From Oscheius tipulae (lineage: Eukaryota > Nematoda > Chromadorea > Rhabditida > Rhabditidae): 64,000 bases of DNA. The notes under the pieces were generated by a model. It saw nothing but the letters and a program-made list of their open reading frames with translations, did no database searches and was not told the DNA's origin. Shown in pieces: positions 1 to 11,669 of this stretch. The stretch is from NCBI GenBank assembly GCA_037178975.1, contig JASJZH010000005.1, forward strand, positions 7,006,001-7,070,000, read 5' to 3'. Each line of letters opens with the position of its first letter. Positions within the stretch are counted from its first letter, which is position 1. Made by a program: the position numbers and the translations under genes.

Positions 1-101
1 GCTCCAAAATGATAAGAGCCTAGAAATCCGCAGCCGCTCAACGATATACCGAATTTGTTTATGGCTGGAAGTGGAATTAAATAAGAAGTGGCAAAACTTA
101 C

Positions 102-517
102 TTTTTATGGGAGTCTGGGTGATAATTGGACGAAGAAGACGCATCTTTTCTTTCTTCTCTTCCTCTACTTTGTCCGGCGGCGAGAAGTTGACTTTCAGGA
201 AAGAGGCGAGCTGATATTCAAGTAATAAAATGACTGTATAAAGTAAAAAGACTTCCAATATGTGCCCACATATTTACGCAATGCATAGCAGCTCAACTAG
301 GTATAAAATCTTTAAAAACGTACCCCTTCGAAAGAGATGGTTCGTTGTACGGGAGTCTGGTCGTCTGTTTTTGTTTTGGTCTCTAGAGGGGGTGGTGGCG
401 ACCTGAAAAGTGCAAGATAAGGGCAAACCCTTGGAAAAGCACTTACTGTGAGACATCTGCTGTTGCTTCCGGCTGTCTCTTCTTACACTCTTCGTCAATT
501 TTGTCAGGATCTTGTCT
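102..517 (-). CDS. 3' part of an unidentified gene (at least three exons, partial)
   Basis: Three minus-strand exons can be chained: 517..447, 402..325 and 210..102. All have GT/AG borders (acceptors CCTTTTCAG and CTTTTCAG, donors GTAAGT, GTACG and GTAAGT) and keep one open frame. The peptide is hydrophilic, rich in Lys, Glu and Asp, with a short proline run (SPPPPLE) and many Ser and Thr, so it is probably a disordered segment. The gene continues past the left edge, and its upstream exons above position 517 could not be found. No family is recognised. Confidence 0.4.
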
Positions 518-531
518 CTGAAAAGGAACAA

Positions 532-1817
532 ATTTGTTTACTTGAAGTAAGAGTAGCTTGCCATTAAAAACAAAATTGCTTCCTATATTCTACAATGACT
601 TCGTTTCTTTCCACCTTTCTGAAATATAGAATTGTGGATCACAAGAAGCGGAAAAATATTGAGATGGAAGCAGAGCAATAACGTGGTTCAAAACTACTTG
701 TGGAAACCTAATGGAGCGTCAAAACATGACTCTCGTTGGATTTTATTTGCAAAACACCGAGTCACGTCGTGAAATAGAGAAATAGAAACAGGAGAAATCG
801 AGAGAACGAAGGAATTTCATTCCATTCTTCTTATTTTTGCAAAACGTGAATTATACAAGTTGTGGCGCGCCAAATTCTAATTCATTCGGTAAACAATGAC
901 AGTAGCATTGTAAATTGGTGTTTTTGTAAGCTTCTCTTTGTTTCTGTCTAAGCTACAGATGGGAACGTCTTTTCTAACAGGACCCAAGTGGATACCTACG
1001 ATGTTTTTGAGAGACCCCTCTCCCTCTCCTCCCTGCCGACCCATGCCATGACATTAACTTCAGTCCACAGCTCACTACTACTTTCGTAGAAACTGTCGCA
1101 CGAGTCTTTCGGAAACCTCTTGTCGTCATTATTGCGGAAAGTAACCCAAGAAACCAACGAAATAGACAAAAAGAATGATAAAATGGATAAAAACAGTGAA
1201 AATGGTTTTTGGGAGACAGTTCAGCATACTGTAACTCCACTTTGCGTACCCGAATTTCCGACTTGTTAGGACCTTGTGCAACAATTTTCTGAAAAATTTT
1301 TCAGGTATTCCCACTTTCTTGTCACCCTATAGCAAAATACATTACTCTTTCGTTTGCAAATGTCAACAAACTCAGTCGCCAATCGAACGGTATGACTATT
1401 GTCTTTAGTAACCGCTAGGGAATGGACACATTGTGGAATTCGAAGTCATTGTCATCTAGGCATAGTAGCTCGGAGCTACAACGTTCTCGATGTGGTAGAC
1501 GAGTGTGGCCCACAGAAAACGAGCCGTCTTCTTCCAGTCATCGTGATGGCTCCTTCTGAACTCTCTCAGGGCGATAGTGCCACTTGTCCAGAAACTCCTC
1601 CATCTTCATGTGATAGGGCAGAAAGACCAACTTGGAACAGGGTCGGAGAAGTGCGACGACATGCCAAAAGGTGTCAAGAAGATCCCATGCGAAAGGTTTG
1701 CTCTTTCACTTGATGAAGTGAGCGGTACATTCAGAAACATCAGTCTAGCTATCGTCCAAAAGAGGTGTAGGTAGTAAAAACCTCGTTTCTTTTTTTTTTA
1801 AGTTTGTTCAATTACTA
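532..1817. other. Intergenic or intronic DNA, no supported gene
   Basis: Only short frames lacking splice context occur here. It may hold a long intron or the promoter of the left-edge gene. Confidence 0.4.
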
Positions 1818-1818
1818 C

Positions 1819-2330
1819 AGTGCGCGTCAAAAATATAGGGACACCTCCTAAAATCGCGATAGCGGGCGCATGTCACACTTTTAGACTTCAGGAGTATTTT
1901 CATCATATTTCTCGCGTTCTAAAACACTTGCAGCCATGTTTTCTGAAATGCGAATGTGTTACCGTAGTCAATGAAAAACGCCCGCGATATGAATATTGGG
2001 ACATCTTGGAAGATCAACAATTTATTGCGAAATTTCTCCAATAACTAAGCTATGTTGACTATGTTCAGTAACGAGTAGGACCTCCTTGGTTGGCAACAAC
2101 ATCCATAAGGCGATTGGCTGCGGATCTAGTTTTGGACCACTGTAGGAGTGATCTCATTCCAGGCTTTGAGGATAACCTTTTTCAGCTGATCAAGAGCTCG
2201 GAATTGGCGGCTATTCTTGTAGATCTTGCGCACAAGGATCTCCACAAGTTTTCCATTGGATTGAAGTCGGGGCTGAAAATGGAGCCATTTTCTCTACATA
2301 ACTTCAGGCTCTGAAATATCCATTTTCCCC
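1819..2330 (-). mobile_element. Decayed 3' end of a Tc1/mariner transposon
   Basis: The minus strand encodes the carboxy end of a Tc1-like DDE transposase: SPDFNPMENLW (around 2275 down to 2243), then a helix reading LKKVILKAWNEITPTVV, and after a one-frame shift SAANRLMDVVANQGGPTRY with a stop at 2067-2065. These correspond to the family motifs SPDLNPIENLW and GGPTKY. The left edge at 1819 (ACAGTGCGCGTCAAAAATAT, then a run ending GGGACACC) looks like a terminal inverted repeat reading inward, but no matching copy is seen to the right. The copy is therefore 5'-truncated and frameshifted. Near 2286-2366 a unit of about 30 bp beginning CCATTTTC is duplicated. Confidence 0.75.
2065..2275 (-). 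pseudogene. Tc1/mariner transposase C-terminal fragment, frameshifted
   Basis: This is the coding remnant inside the transposon relic. The frame breaks at an in-frame TAG after the VVQN stretch, and the protein continues one frame over to the TRY-stop end. The catalytic core upstream is not recognisable, so it cannot be active. Confidence 0.7.
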
Positions 2331-3236
2331 AGGCTCTGGAATATCCATTTTCTCTAAAAACTTTGAGAAATTGGTTTCAGCTTGATACAGTCCATAACAC
2401 CAAGATGTTCGAAAATGTGACAGTAAACGTTATTATTGCTATCGAATCCACACGGAAGAACTTAGAGGTACTTTTCAACGTGCTGGTCCTCTTCCGAATA
2501 TTGTATCTCCTCCTTGAACGTCATTGGAAAAAGCTGAAAAGTTGTAATCAGGATCGGTAAAGTATGTAATAATGAGGGGAGGACTCCCTGGATGACTTAG
2601 TATCAGACGGAGCTATTATTTCGACCATGGAATGTTCATCTAAACGCTTGGTGACAAAAAGTTTAAGCGACAGAAGACTCGTGGCCGGACTGTTTGATGT
2701 GGCATGTGAAATTGGGGGAGGAAACGTTGAGTGGGAACGGGGACGGAATCATTGTTTCATCAATTGAAGCAAGTGGAAATACATAGTGGTGAGGGAGCTA
2801 CGATTTCAGAGCCAGTTTTGGAACAGAGAAACACGCAATGAGCCTGTCATCTTGTTTGCCTGTTCGAAGTCTCGGACCCAAACTGACATTTCTCAGTTAC
2901 CTGGATGACAGATAGGTCTAGCATTCTGTCAACTTAATAACATGTACTAGTTAACCTAGTTCAACTTTATCGATAGCACCTGTTCTGGTGAATTTTATTC
3001 GGTTCAAACAGCGCTCTTCTTCCATGACAATTTGTCTTCTTGAGCTCCCTTTCCAAGGACACGAAATCCAGTTTTATATAAAACGATAAAACAAGAGACA
3101 ATATGCATAATCATGCGGTGATTATGAGAACGACGAAAATGTATGTAGAGTACGAGTGGTTTAAAGCGGTTTAGAGACGAAGAGACTCGAGAAGTTAATC
3201 GCACTCAGCGATTTTGTACAGGTAAATGGGGTGTGT
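2331..3236. other. Intergenic, nothing supported
   Basis: No credible frame or RNA was found. It separates the transposon relic from the 3' end of the exchanger gene. Confidence 0.4.
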
Positions 3237-5423
3237 TTACATACGGAACTGCATGTTGTCCTCATTTTTAGACATGAACATCTGTCTGTTGAACGGGCTG
3301 CTGGACAGAGGAGGTGGCTGTGTGAAGATAGGAGGAGGGAATTTAGTCTCGGCGGTCAAGGTAGGTGGCTCGAGAGTGTATGTTGGGGTATGAATCTGGA
3401 TCTCGTGGACGATTCCACCAAATGATCTGTCCTCATCGCTCTCCAGAAGAACTCCACCCAACACGAACAGAATCAGCTCTCCGAGAGGAGCCGTGATCAG
3501 AATCGTCAGCACGCACGCTGTTACTGTCTAAACTTTTAATTGTTTTGCCTTCGAAGCATTGTTACCTGTCTCAAGTCGTCGGAAAAGCCTGGAAACTGGG
3601 TGGCGTAGAGAAGAAGACCTGGTGCCAAAGCAGCTTGAACTGTGGCCTTTGGAAGCATCGAAGCTGCGACGAAGAGACTCTCTGACGGTGGAAGACTACA
3701 CATAGAGAGAACGAAAGTACTGATGAGGCGACCGACAGCTCCGATTCCGATAAGAGCGAGGGCAGTCCAGACGTTTGTGGCAGTCAGCTGGAAAATTCAA
3801 ATCACTCAGCCTCCTAGTATCTGTAGGGAACAGAAGTGTGTGAAAGTAGATGGATAATTTGTCTAGCACTTTAGCGTACTTCGAATAACTTTCGACTCAC
3901 TTCAGCAAAGACCAGTTTCCTTCCGATTAGAGAGAAAAGCAGTGGCAGACAGACAAGATTCCAGACGGTGGAGAAGCTCTGTTCGAGATGTTTCACACTC
4001 GTGTTGTTCTCTTTCCTCCATTGAGTAGCTGCCAGACTACAGAAAATGATGGCAGCGATGATTCCTGTAATTGCCCAGCCGACCACAGTCAGACCTGAGG
4101 AAATTAGAAGGTCTTCACATGCCTCTTACCGACTACACATGCAGCCGAAGCTGAACCAAGAACAAGGATTCGAGAAGCTGGACTGTCCGAAGGAAGAGGG
4201 AACCACCAGAAAAGCCAGCCGAGGAAGAAGCCACCAATTACACCGATGATAACCTGGAAAATGCTCCACATGACAGCCAACGATGCTGGTTCTTCGGTGA
4301 AAACGAGAGAGACAGCAGAGGTAAAGGCTCCGATACAGAACAGATTGTCCATTGAGGAAGCAGCCAGAATGGAGGTGGGAACACCCTGAATCCGTACTTG
4401 AAAAGAGTCACTGAAATGGTTACATTGCTCTGTCCTTTACCCTTTTTCTTCAGTTCCAGCATAACTGGGACAGTCACGGCTGGAGAGACAGCTGCCAACA
4501 ACAGTCTGAAACCACTTCGTTTAGTTCTTGTTCCCGCTCTTTCGAGGGGACTCTAAAAATTTGCCAAATCGAACACATCCCTTGGCGAAGGGTGTGTTCA
4601 TATGTACACAGAATGTTATTGCGAATCATAACATTTTGCAATGCGGACCAGCTGACCGGAGGAGATTGTGTCGCACATAAATGCAGGCACAAAATAAGAA
4701 TAGCAAAGAAGAGCGCTGGAAGACTGTTATAAACGATTGAGAATCGGTATGGTCTATCACCCAACAATATCATCTCCCTAACTCACCCGCAAATGATAGC
4801 AATAGACAGCTGCATGCCAAAGATGAAGTGAGCAGCGATAGCAACACCCGCAGCCTCAACTACTGGGGTCACAATTCCGATCGTGACTGGAAGAATGGGT
4901 CTCTTGAGAAACTCGTCCGTATTGAGGCCGACTCCCCATCTGATGATGATGCAGGCCAAAGCAAGCAGACGAATGATCGACTCCCATTGCTGGTCGACCG
5001 AAAAAGTTTCCGACAGAAGTGGAATGTTCCGGAAGGCGACTCCCATAAGAAGAGCACCTGAAAAGAGTTATAGAAGTTTCAATTTCTAGTTTTTTACCGA
5101 AAAGAGCGGGAAGTTTGATGATGCTCAAAGCCCAGCCCAAAGCCAAAGAGGCTAGCAACATGACCAGGAGAGAGACTACCGTATGACCCACGTCTTCTAA
5201 TGTTGGAAGACGATCGGACGGGGTCAGTGGATGGACTGAAACGACTGTAAAAGGATCAAAAGAACCCACTAATGCTCCTGTCGAAAGTTGCACACGTTGC
5301 TAAGTAGAGTCCAGCCGCCACCAGAAGGAACGTTCCGACCCTGTTGACGTACTTGTCCCGGACAGCTCGTCGCAGTTCACCCAAGAAGTTTGAGTCTCCA
5401 TGAATTGATGTCGTCTCGCTCAT
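3237..5423 (-). CDS. SLC9B/NHA-type Na+/H+ exchanger
   Basis: This is a multi-pass cation/proton antiporter of the CPA2/NHA (SLC9B, NHEDC) type, expected to exchange Na+ or Li+ for H+ across a membrane. The start at 5423 (MSETTSIHG) follows a possible trans-splice acceptor (AACTGTCAG) and leads into a hydrophobic helix (FLLVAAGLYLA). Family blocks follow in order: FRNIPLL, LACIIIRWGVGL, an AAVSPAVTVPVML block (in the family GAVSPAVVVPSML), GVPTSILAASSMDN (family GVPTLLMAAGSFDD), a series of helices, and LPPSERLFVAASMLPKATVQAALAP. The tail after the last helix is proline-rich and ends at 3237. The second Asp of the family's DD ion-binding pair reads SMDN here, so the pair appears altered. Intron 1 is best read as 34 nt. 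Identity is firm; substrate is inferred. Confidence 0.88.
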
Positions 5424-6076
5424 TTCAATTAGAACCTGACAGTTGGTAGTTCATTAAAAGAGCGTATTGTAGTATGAGTATGAGTTCAATAGACCGTCCG
5501 AATCTTAGAGTGAAAGGGTGGAAATGATTCTCGGCTGGTGGGATATAAGTCAGAGAAAGTGTGGGTGTGATGGGAAAACAACTATTTTGGTTTTCGCATA
5601 ACATGCTTTTCGGAACGGAAGGAAAGAGCCATAACAGTTCGAGCCGGAATACTGTTCAATCTCTAATAGAAGGGCGCGATACGCATTTATATTTTCGAAA
5701 TCATAATGACATTTTCAGACTTTCCAATGTTCTGCAAAGTTGTGTATAAAATTGTATATTTCAAGGAAAAAATGCAGTATTTCGCCCACAAAGATGACTG
5801 CAAGCAGCTGATAGAAAACAGATTTCAGCGACTATGCTATGATATTATCATTATCAAACGAGTTTAGGGGTTCATTTGAGAAAAAGAGAGAGAGTGCGTG
5901 TGGAGGACAGGCGACTCCGGCACTGGGACTAGTCTTCTCTCTGTCCGCTTAGCATACGATTATTCAGATTCATGACTCACATTCACTGCCCACTCTGTTT
6001 CGACACTTGTAATCCTTCATTACTATACATACGATATGAACACAATACCCGTAAATTGAAGTAAAACAAAGAAGAT
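5424..6076. other. Intergenic between exchanger and ADAMTS genes
   Basis: No gene is seen. It should hold the 3' UTR of the ADAMTS gene and upstream sequence of the exchanger. Confidence 0.4.
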
Positions 6077-9000
6077 CTACGGCAAACTAGAACTCGAAGG
6101 AGGAGGCATGGCTCTCGGAATCCGCCACTTATCACAGTTGATTCCTATACAGATTATCGTGTTTGTGGCCTCGCCTGGACAAGGGGGACGCATACACTGT
6201 CGTCTTCTGAGCTTTGTCCCTGTACCACACTGTTTTGTGCATCGGGACCACGGACCCCATTCGGACCAATTTATATCTTGGAAAGGACGTCTGGTTGTGG
6301 TGACTGCTGGTGGGTTAGGGCAAGACTGAACTGTGTAAAAGAGCATCTAAAGTGAGTATTACCTTTTCGAAACAGGATTTGGTTTCTCTATTTGGCCCGG
6401 GACAAGACGAGGTGGAGCATGCTCGAAGTCGAAAGCTGGATCCGGTTCCACAGGTGACAGAACACGGAGCCCAGAGGCTCCACTGGGACCAGAGACCCTG
6501 TATACAAGGCTGCATTGTACAGACGACTGTCTCGGTACAGTCTGAACCATTTTTTTGTCGTATGGAAGTGTATCTACCTTTTGAGCAGATCTTCTGTCTC
6601 CTCAATTTCATTCCCTGATCACAACTGACAGAACAGCCAGACCACGGTCCCCAGTTGTCTGGAGCTGTAGTCGTCGTTGTAGTGGTTGTTACAGAGCACG
6701 GAACAGAACAACTGCCCTTCTGCTTTGCTTGACCTATACATTCACCAGCCAGACATCTTCTTGCACGGAGACGGTAACCAGCAGTCCCGCAGGCCACATT
6801 GACACAGACTGACCACTCGGACCAGCCTGACCACTGCTGCCAAAATGGGGGCTTCTTCTCCTCTTTGTACGGCGAGGACTTCTTTTGTTCTTTGTTTGGT
6901 ATAAGTAGAGGAGTACGAGTTGTAGTTGTTATTTGAGGACAGTCAAGAGAGGAACCAACTACAGCTGTTCCTTGGCATTGGAGAAAACGACATTCTCCTT
7001 TGACACAGAAGCGACCACCGCCACAAGGAGTACCGTCTGGGAAGTTGGCCACGGTTCGGATGTTGTTCGATTGGAGTAGTTGACACCTGAATCGGGGGAA
7101 ATTCCAACTCTTGCTGGTTCGAATCCACTCACCAGACTTTACATGGAGCCAGTTCAAATTGGAGACCTTCTCCCGAAAGCTGCGGATTGGGCATATAGGG
7201 ATCGTCTCTGGCTCTCTTACATTCTTGGGACGCGTACTGATTGGTCGCCAGTCCGGAACAGATCTAGAGTACTCTATAGAAAATATCGTATCCGTATTCT
7301 ACCTGATCCGAGCACTTGATCCCTCTTGCCTCAATTCCAGTACATTGTGCTCCATTGTTGTTAGGACTTGGATTGTTGCATCGTCGAATGCTTCGGCGTA
7401 GACGGATCTGTCCCTGGATCTTGCACTCGGAGCATTGACCACCACATGCCGGAGCTGGGTTCTCGTTCCAGCCTGACCAACCACCGTGAGTGTATGGAAG
7501 AACCCGGCTAGCTGGAATACACTGTCCATTCCGGCACTGTTTGTTGTAGCCACAATTGGAACCTTCGAGAGCTGGATGTGCTGTCCGGACGACTCCTTCC
7601 CCGTTCCCACACCACGTCATCGAACAAACATCCTGAACAGATTTCGTATTAGTTTTGGAGACAGAACGTGCCTCAAGACGCTGACCATCCTTCAACTCGT
7701 GTTTCCAGCATTCTCCATGGAAAATCTCACATTGGTCGTCGAGCGTGAACAGCTGACCGGGACTGTCATGATCTTTCGGAACCATTTGATCATCCTCTCG
7801 CAGTGGACTGTCCATTAGACAGTTGGTCGTTCGTCCATCTGTTCCCATTCTCTGAAAAGTTTGTAGTTAGATTGTTCGTAACTTACTCCAATGTATGCTC
7901 GCATCTCCTTCACGGAACAGCGGCTCCAATGAGTTTTGCCGGATCCGACGGAGGGACTCATGATACAGCACCTCAGATCACATTCGTTGTCTCCATCATG
8001 GTACATTCCCAGGCTATGTCCCATCTCATGAGTCACGACAAAGACACTTCCAAAGTCCAGGCCTTCATTGATTGTACAGGATCTGGATCCAGTACACATT
8101 CCCTTGACCGGGGCGTATCCAGCGACAGTGTAGAGGCTCTCCCTGTAGAGATCGTGACTGAATCCGTCGGTTAGGCTGGAGTTCAAGAGGAAGTTACCCT
8201 GAAAAAAGCAGAGCGTGGTCCCAATGTCTCGGGTCGTGGTCGTTGGGGAAGTTTATCTGGTACTGGTAGAGACAGAAGGCATCCAACAGCTTGTCAACAT
8301 CTCCCGCCCGATGAGCAGCAGCTTGTAGAACTGGCTGAACGGAACGTGTCAGAGTTGATCAGAACAAACCGGCGGTGTCTTTAGAACCTCGTAGCGGACC
8401 ACCTTGATCTTGATTTTAGGCTGGATCGAGCGCTGAGAGTACAGAATGTCAATCTATGAGAGATAGACAAGATGACTTTGAAACCAACATTGTTGACCGC
8501 TGCCATGATGAACTTGTGCAGCTCCACGTCGGCGTGAATGTTGTACATTCTATAGAAGTGTCTCCACATGGCATCATCTGCAAACACGGCCAGCTCGATA
8601 ATCATCGGCTCTTTCCCGATTGTTGCTTGTCGTTCCCCCTTGTCTTTCTGGGTCTTCCGAGAGAGATGCGATCGAGGACGACGTTCACTTCGGACATCGG
8701 GATCGTGAGAGGGGTCTGAACCAGATAGTTAGATGGATGAACGAAGATTCTAGGTTGTTTTTATCAAAAGAAACAGAATCGCTCGGGGATCGAACCCGTT
8801 GCTTTCTAGTCTTTTACCGACTGCGCCATGTGAGAAAAGCTGCGTACGTTGTTCTGTGCATACTTGAATTAGACCTACCGAACAAGCAAGTGTGCTCTGC
8901 GAGTTCTGTCTTTCTCTTCCGAATAATGTGTTCTTCGTGTTCTCGATCTTTCGGCTGAATCAACACGTATTCTCCATTCGAGGTGAGGACCAATCCGTGC

Positions 9001-10045
9001 TAAACTTTTTGTGACGAAAAAAATCCGAGAACTGACCAAGTCGACACCACAACCATACAAGGAAATGCTGGATCCGTTGTGGGAGACGGAATGTCCCTCA
9101 AAGGCACACTCTTCCTCTACACCATGCTTGATAGAAGAAGCCTCCTCATCACGAACTATGCTTATAAGATCTGAACTCTTGATACTTTCCTCGACCTATT
9201 GAAAACAAACTTTTTGACAAAAGACCCGGTTTCGGTTGCAGCCAGAAGCGTTCTTGCTGACCGTCGATCACGACCTCGTAGTAAAAACCGTCAGCAGAGA
9301 CTGATCGTATGGGAGTGTCCAGCCAAAAGTCTAAAGTTAGTCTCTATCATATGTACTGCTTTCGACTGTGTTACAAAACGCAATATAAACCTTCTACCGG
9401 GAACCGATTATTGCCATTCGGTCATCTGTTTGAGCGGTGTAACTGATATGACCGTTGTGCAGAAAAGAGAGTGTGAAGCGGATAAAAAAAGTAAATGACT
9501 TATTGTTTTGATGGAAAGTGCGGGAAAGGAGAACAAAGTATCGAGACAGACATGGGTAAACTGTCCCTGCCTGATGGAAACGATAGTTTTACCTACTGAC
9601 ATGTAAATTGGGGACCTGAAAAGTTGGACAAGTGAATCCTTTAACATGAATAGTGTTCTGGGCCTGGATGTTTTTATCTGACGTGGAAGACAACTTGATC
9701 GAAACGAAGGCAGAGCCACAAAAGCTGTCCGAAGGCCCACCTAGATTTGAATGCTAAACATTTTGAAAGCTTTTGATATTCCCTGGTACCTAAAAGGGTT
9801 TCCGACCTGAACATGGAGATCTCACTCAAAACAGATGACTGACATCAGGGCCTATGTGTCAGCAGCAGTCCGTCGTCTCATTTAGCGCCCATCAAAAAAG
9901 TTGCGTAGCGTGTACCGACTGGTCTTGGGTAGAAGAACTCACCAGATGACTCTCCTCCCAGCTTGTGCCTCCTCCAGATCGGGTCCTCTGGGTTGAAGGC
10001 AGTCCAGCCTTGGCACACCAGAAGAAGGAAAATAAGCAAGATCAT
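6077..10045 (-). CDS. ADAMTS secreted zinc metalloprotease with thrombospondin repeats
   Basis: This is an extracellular matrix protease. The start at 10045 gives a signal peptide (MILLIFLLLVCQGWTAF). A propeptide follows (exons near 9330-9200, 9160-9055, 9000-8880), then the catalytic domain, with MIIELAVFADDAMW near 8600 and HWDHALLFSG near 8230. The zinc site HEMGHSLGMYHD, with the Met-turn CIMSPSVG, lies in the 8186-7888 exon. A disintegrin/cysteine-rich part, the central TSP1 repeat (GGWSGW, 7470-7380), a spacer and at least three further TSP1 repeats (WSGWSEW, WGPWSGC, WSQWSLW, WSEWGPW) follow, separated by Thr-rich linkers. The stop is at 6077. An intron after HWDHALLFSG is 40 nt, which removes an apparent stop. 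C. elegans ADT-1 and ADT-2 have this general plan, but the ortholog cannot be told. Confidence 0.9.
8786..8828 (-). repeat. tRNA-like relic (A and B boxes) in an ADAMTS intron
   Basis: On the minus strand an A box (TGGCGCAGTCGG, 8828-8817) is followed by a B box (GGTTCGATCCC, 8796-8786). Only 20 nt separate them, too few for an anticodon arm, and no acceptor stem pairs across the ends. This is a tRNA pseudogene or the head of a SINE, not a working tRNA. Confidence 0.6.
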
Positions 10046-11669
10046 CGGTTCATCTGAGTTTTGATCAAAGAGCGACGGGAAAGTGAAAGAGAGAAATTGA
10101 TAAATGGCAGCTTGAGAGTAATGGCAGGGAACACGGTCGCGGTTTGTGGAAGCGTGTGCTGTAAGAAGTGAAATTTATGGGGGTACGGTTTTGGTTTGGA
10201 AGGAAGAGATAGAGACAGTATCAGGAAGTTGTTGATGACTACAGGGATCTCGGCTGGAACGGATCGACCAGAAAAAACAACTATGACACCTCTATGCTGG
10301 TTCCGAGACCAGACAACAGCTCTTTGAAGGGGATTGTTTTATTTTGATTAGGGGAGGAAACCTAAACAAGTCAAACCTCAAGTACTTATTGCTCGAAATG
10401 TTCAGAGAAGTTTCCTGACAAACAACTTGATCACCATAAATGCGAGACAGAGACTCATAAACTCCCTTTTTCAAGCCATTCTCCCTCTTCCCACAAAAAC
10501 CAGCTGCCAACGAGAAAGGGGTGAAAACGATCCCTCCCGCAGTGCCCCGTTTGCATGGTTTCTGATCTCGGTCGGTTATCAAATAAGGAAGTTGAGAAGA
10601 CTAATTGGCGGAATGGTCTACGGCAAGAGAGGGAGGGAGAAGCAGAGCGTATTGTAATGACCTCGTTCTCTCGGTGTGTAACTTGTGGGTGAATCTACTG
10701 AAACCGTTCGGCTAAAGGGCATCAAGAACAAAGTCTTTGTACGGATTAGTGAGATCAGTGTTCCAGGTTAAGTACTCGAAACAGACTCCCAGTGAATATG
10801 GATGGATCCCTGACTAAGATGAAGGCATAAAAGAGAGAATTTGTGAGAAGGATAGCTGCCAAAGTCTCACTTATATCCGAAACCTGTGGTCAGGTTCGTG
10901 TCGGTAAAAAGTAGACGTATGACTCCAGATGAAAAGGATTCATAGGGGAAGGAATGGTTTATCTAGGAAAAAGGATAAGCTCAGACTGAAGATCTCCCGC
11001 AGGGATGATCCTCCTCACAAAGTACAGACTAGTCGATTACCTCCGACGACTGTCTCTAATGAAGACGAGAAGCCGGCTGTTTGCATAAGAAACGGTCAGG
11101 TTTCGGCTGGTCGTTCTCGGCCTCACATTACTACTAATAGTACCTTCCAATGATTTGGGGAAAACAACTTCAACTGCAGTTTGGAGAGGGTATACTTAGA
11201 GTTGATACTAGTAGTTAATTGCAGGATCCGTTTTCTTATAAATACAAAAGATCAGTGTTGAACACGCAGCGAAAAGCTCGAAAGTCAAAGTTGTATGAAG
11301 AAACTAAACGAAAGCATGTTGGCAAAGTAGACTTGAGTTGTTACGAGTTCGAATTATGTAAGGTGAGAACAAAACAATAGGCATAGAGTGACGGAATTGG
11401 AACACAATTAGGAGCGATGGCAGATCACCTTGGCCGTTGTCGGACGTTTTTACTCGCCTCGAGATCGGATAGAAACGAGTTTGAACAACAGGGTAAAAAG
11501 GTGAAAAGCTAACTGAACCAGATAGCATCTTAATGGCAAGAAACTGTCAAAATATCCTCTTTTTGGTATCCACTTTCCAGACAGTAACAAGAAAAAACAA
11601 AGAGACTTTTTTGCACATATTTATAGCATGCATGATGTACATGTTTCTCTTCTTTCATCGTTGTCGCTC
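10046..11669. other. Intergenic upstream of the ADAMTS gene
   Basis: No gene can be supported. It probably contains the ADAMTS promoter and, at the right end, the 3' UTR of the PDZ gene. Confidence 0.4.

Noticed and set aside
1820-2044. 74-residue plus-strand frame
   Set aside because: It lies in the non-coding end of the Tc1/mariner relic.
5236-5269. Apparent 25-nt intron in the exchanger gene
   Set aside because: The following acceptor (CGTTTCAG) gives a 34-nt intron in the right phase.
4856-5293. 145-residue frame over the exchanger exons
   Set aside because: It reads through an intron and then continues in a wrong frame of the real gene.
8165-8204. Apparent 22-nt intron in the ADAMTS catalytic domain
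   Set aside because: Using the next acceptor (GGATTCAG) gives a 40-nt intron with the same frame and a better match to the family, so no ultra-short intron is needed.
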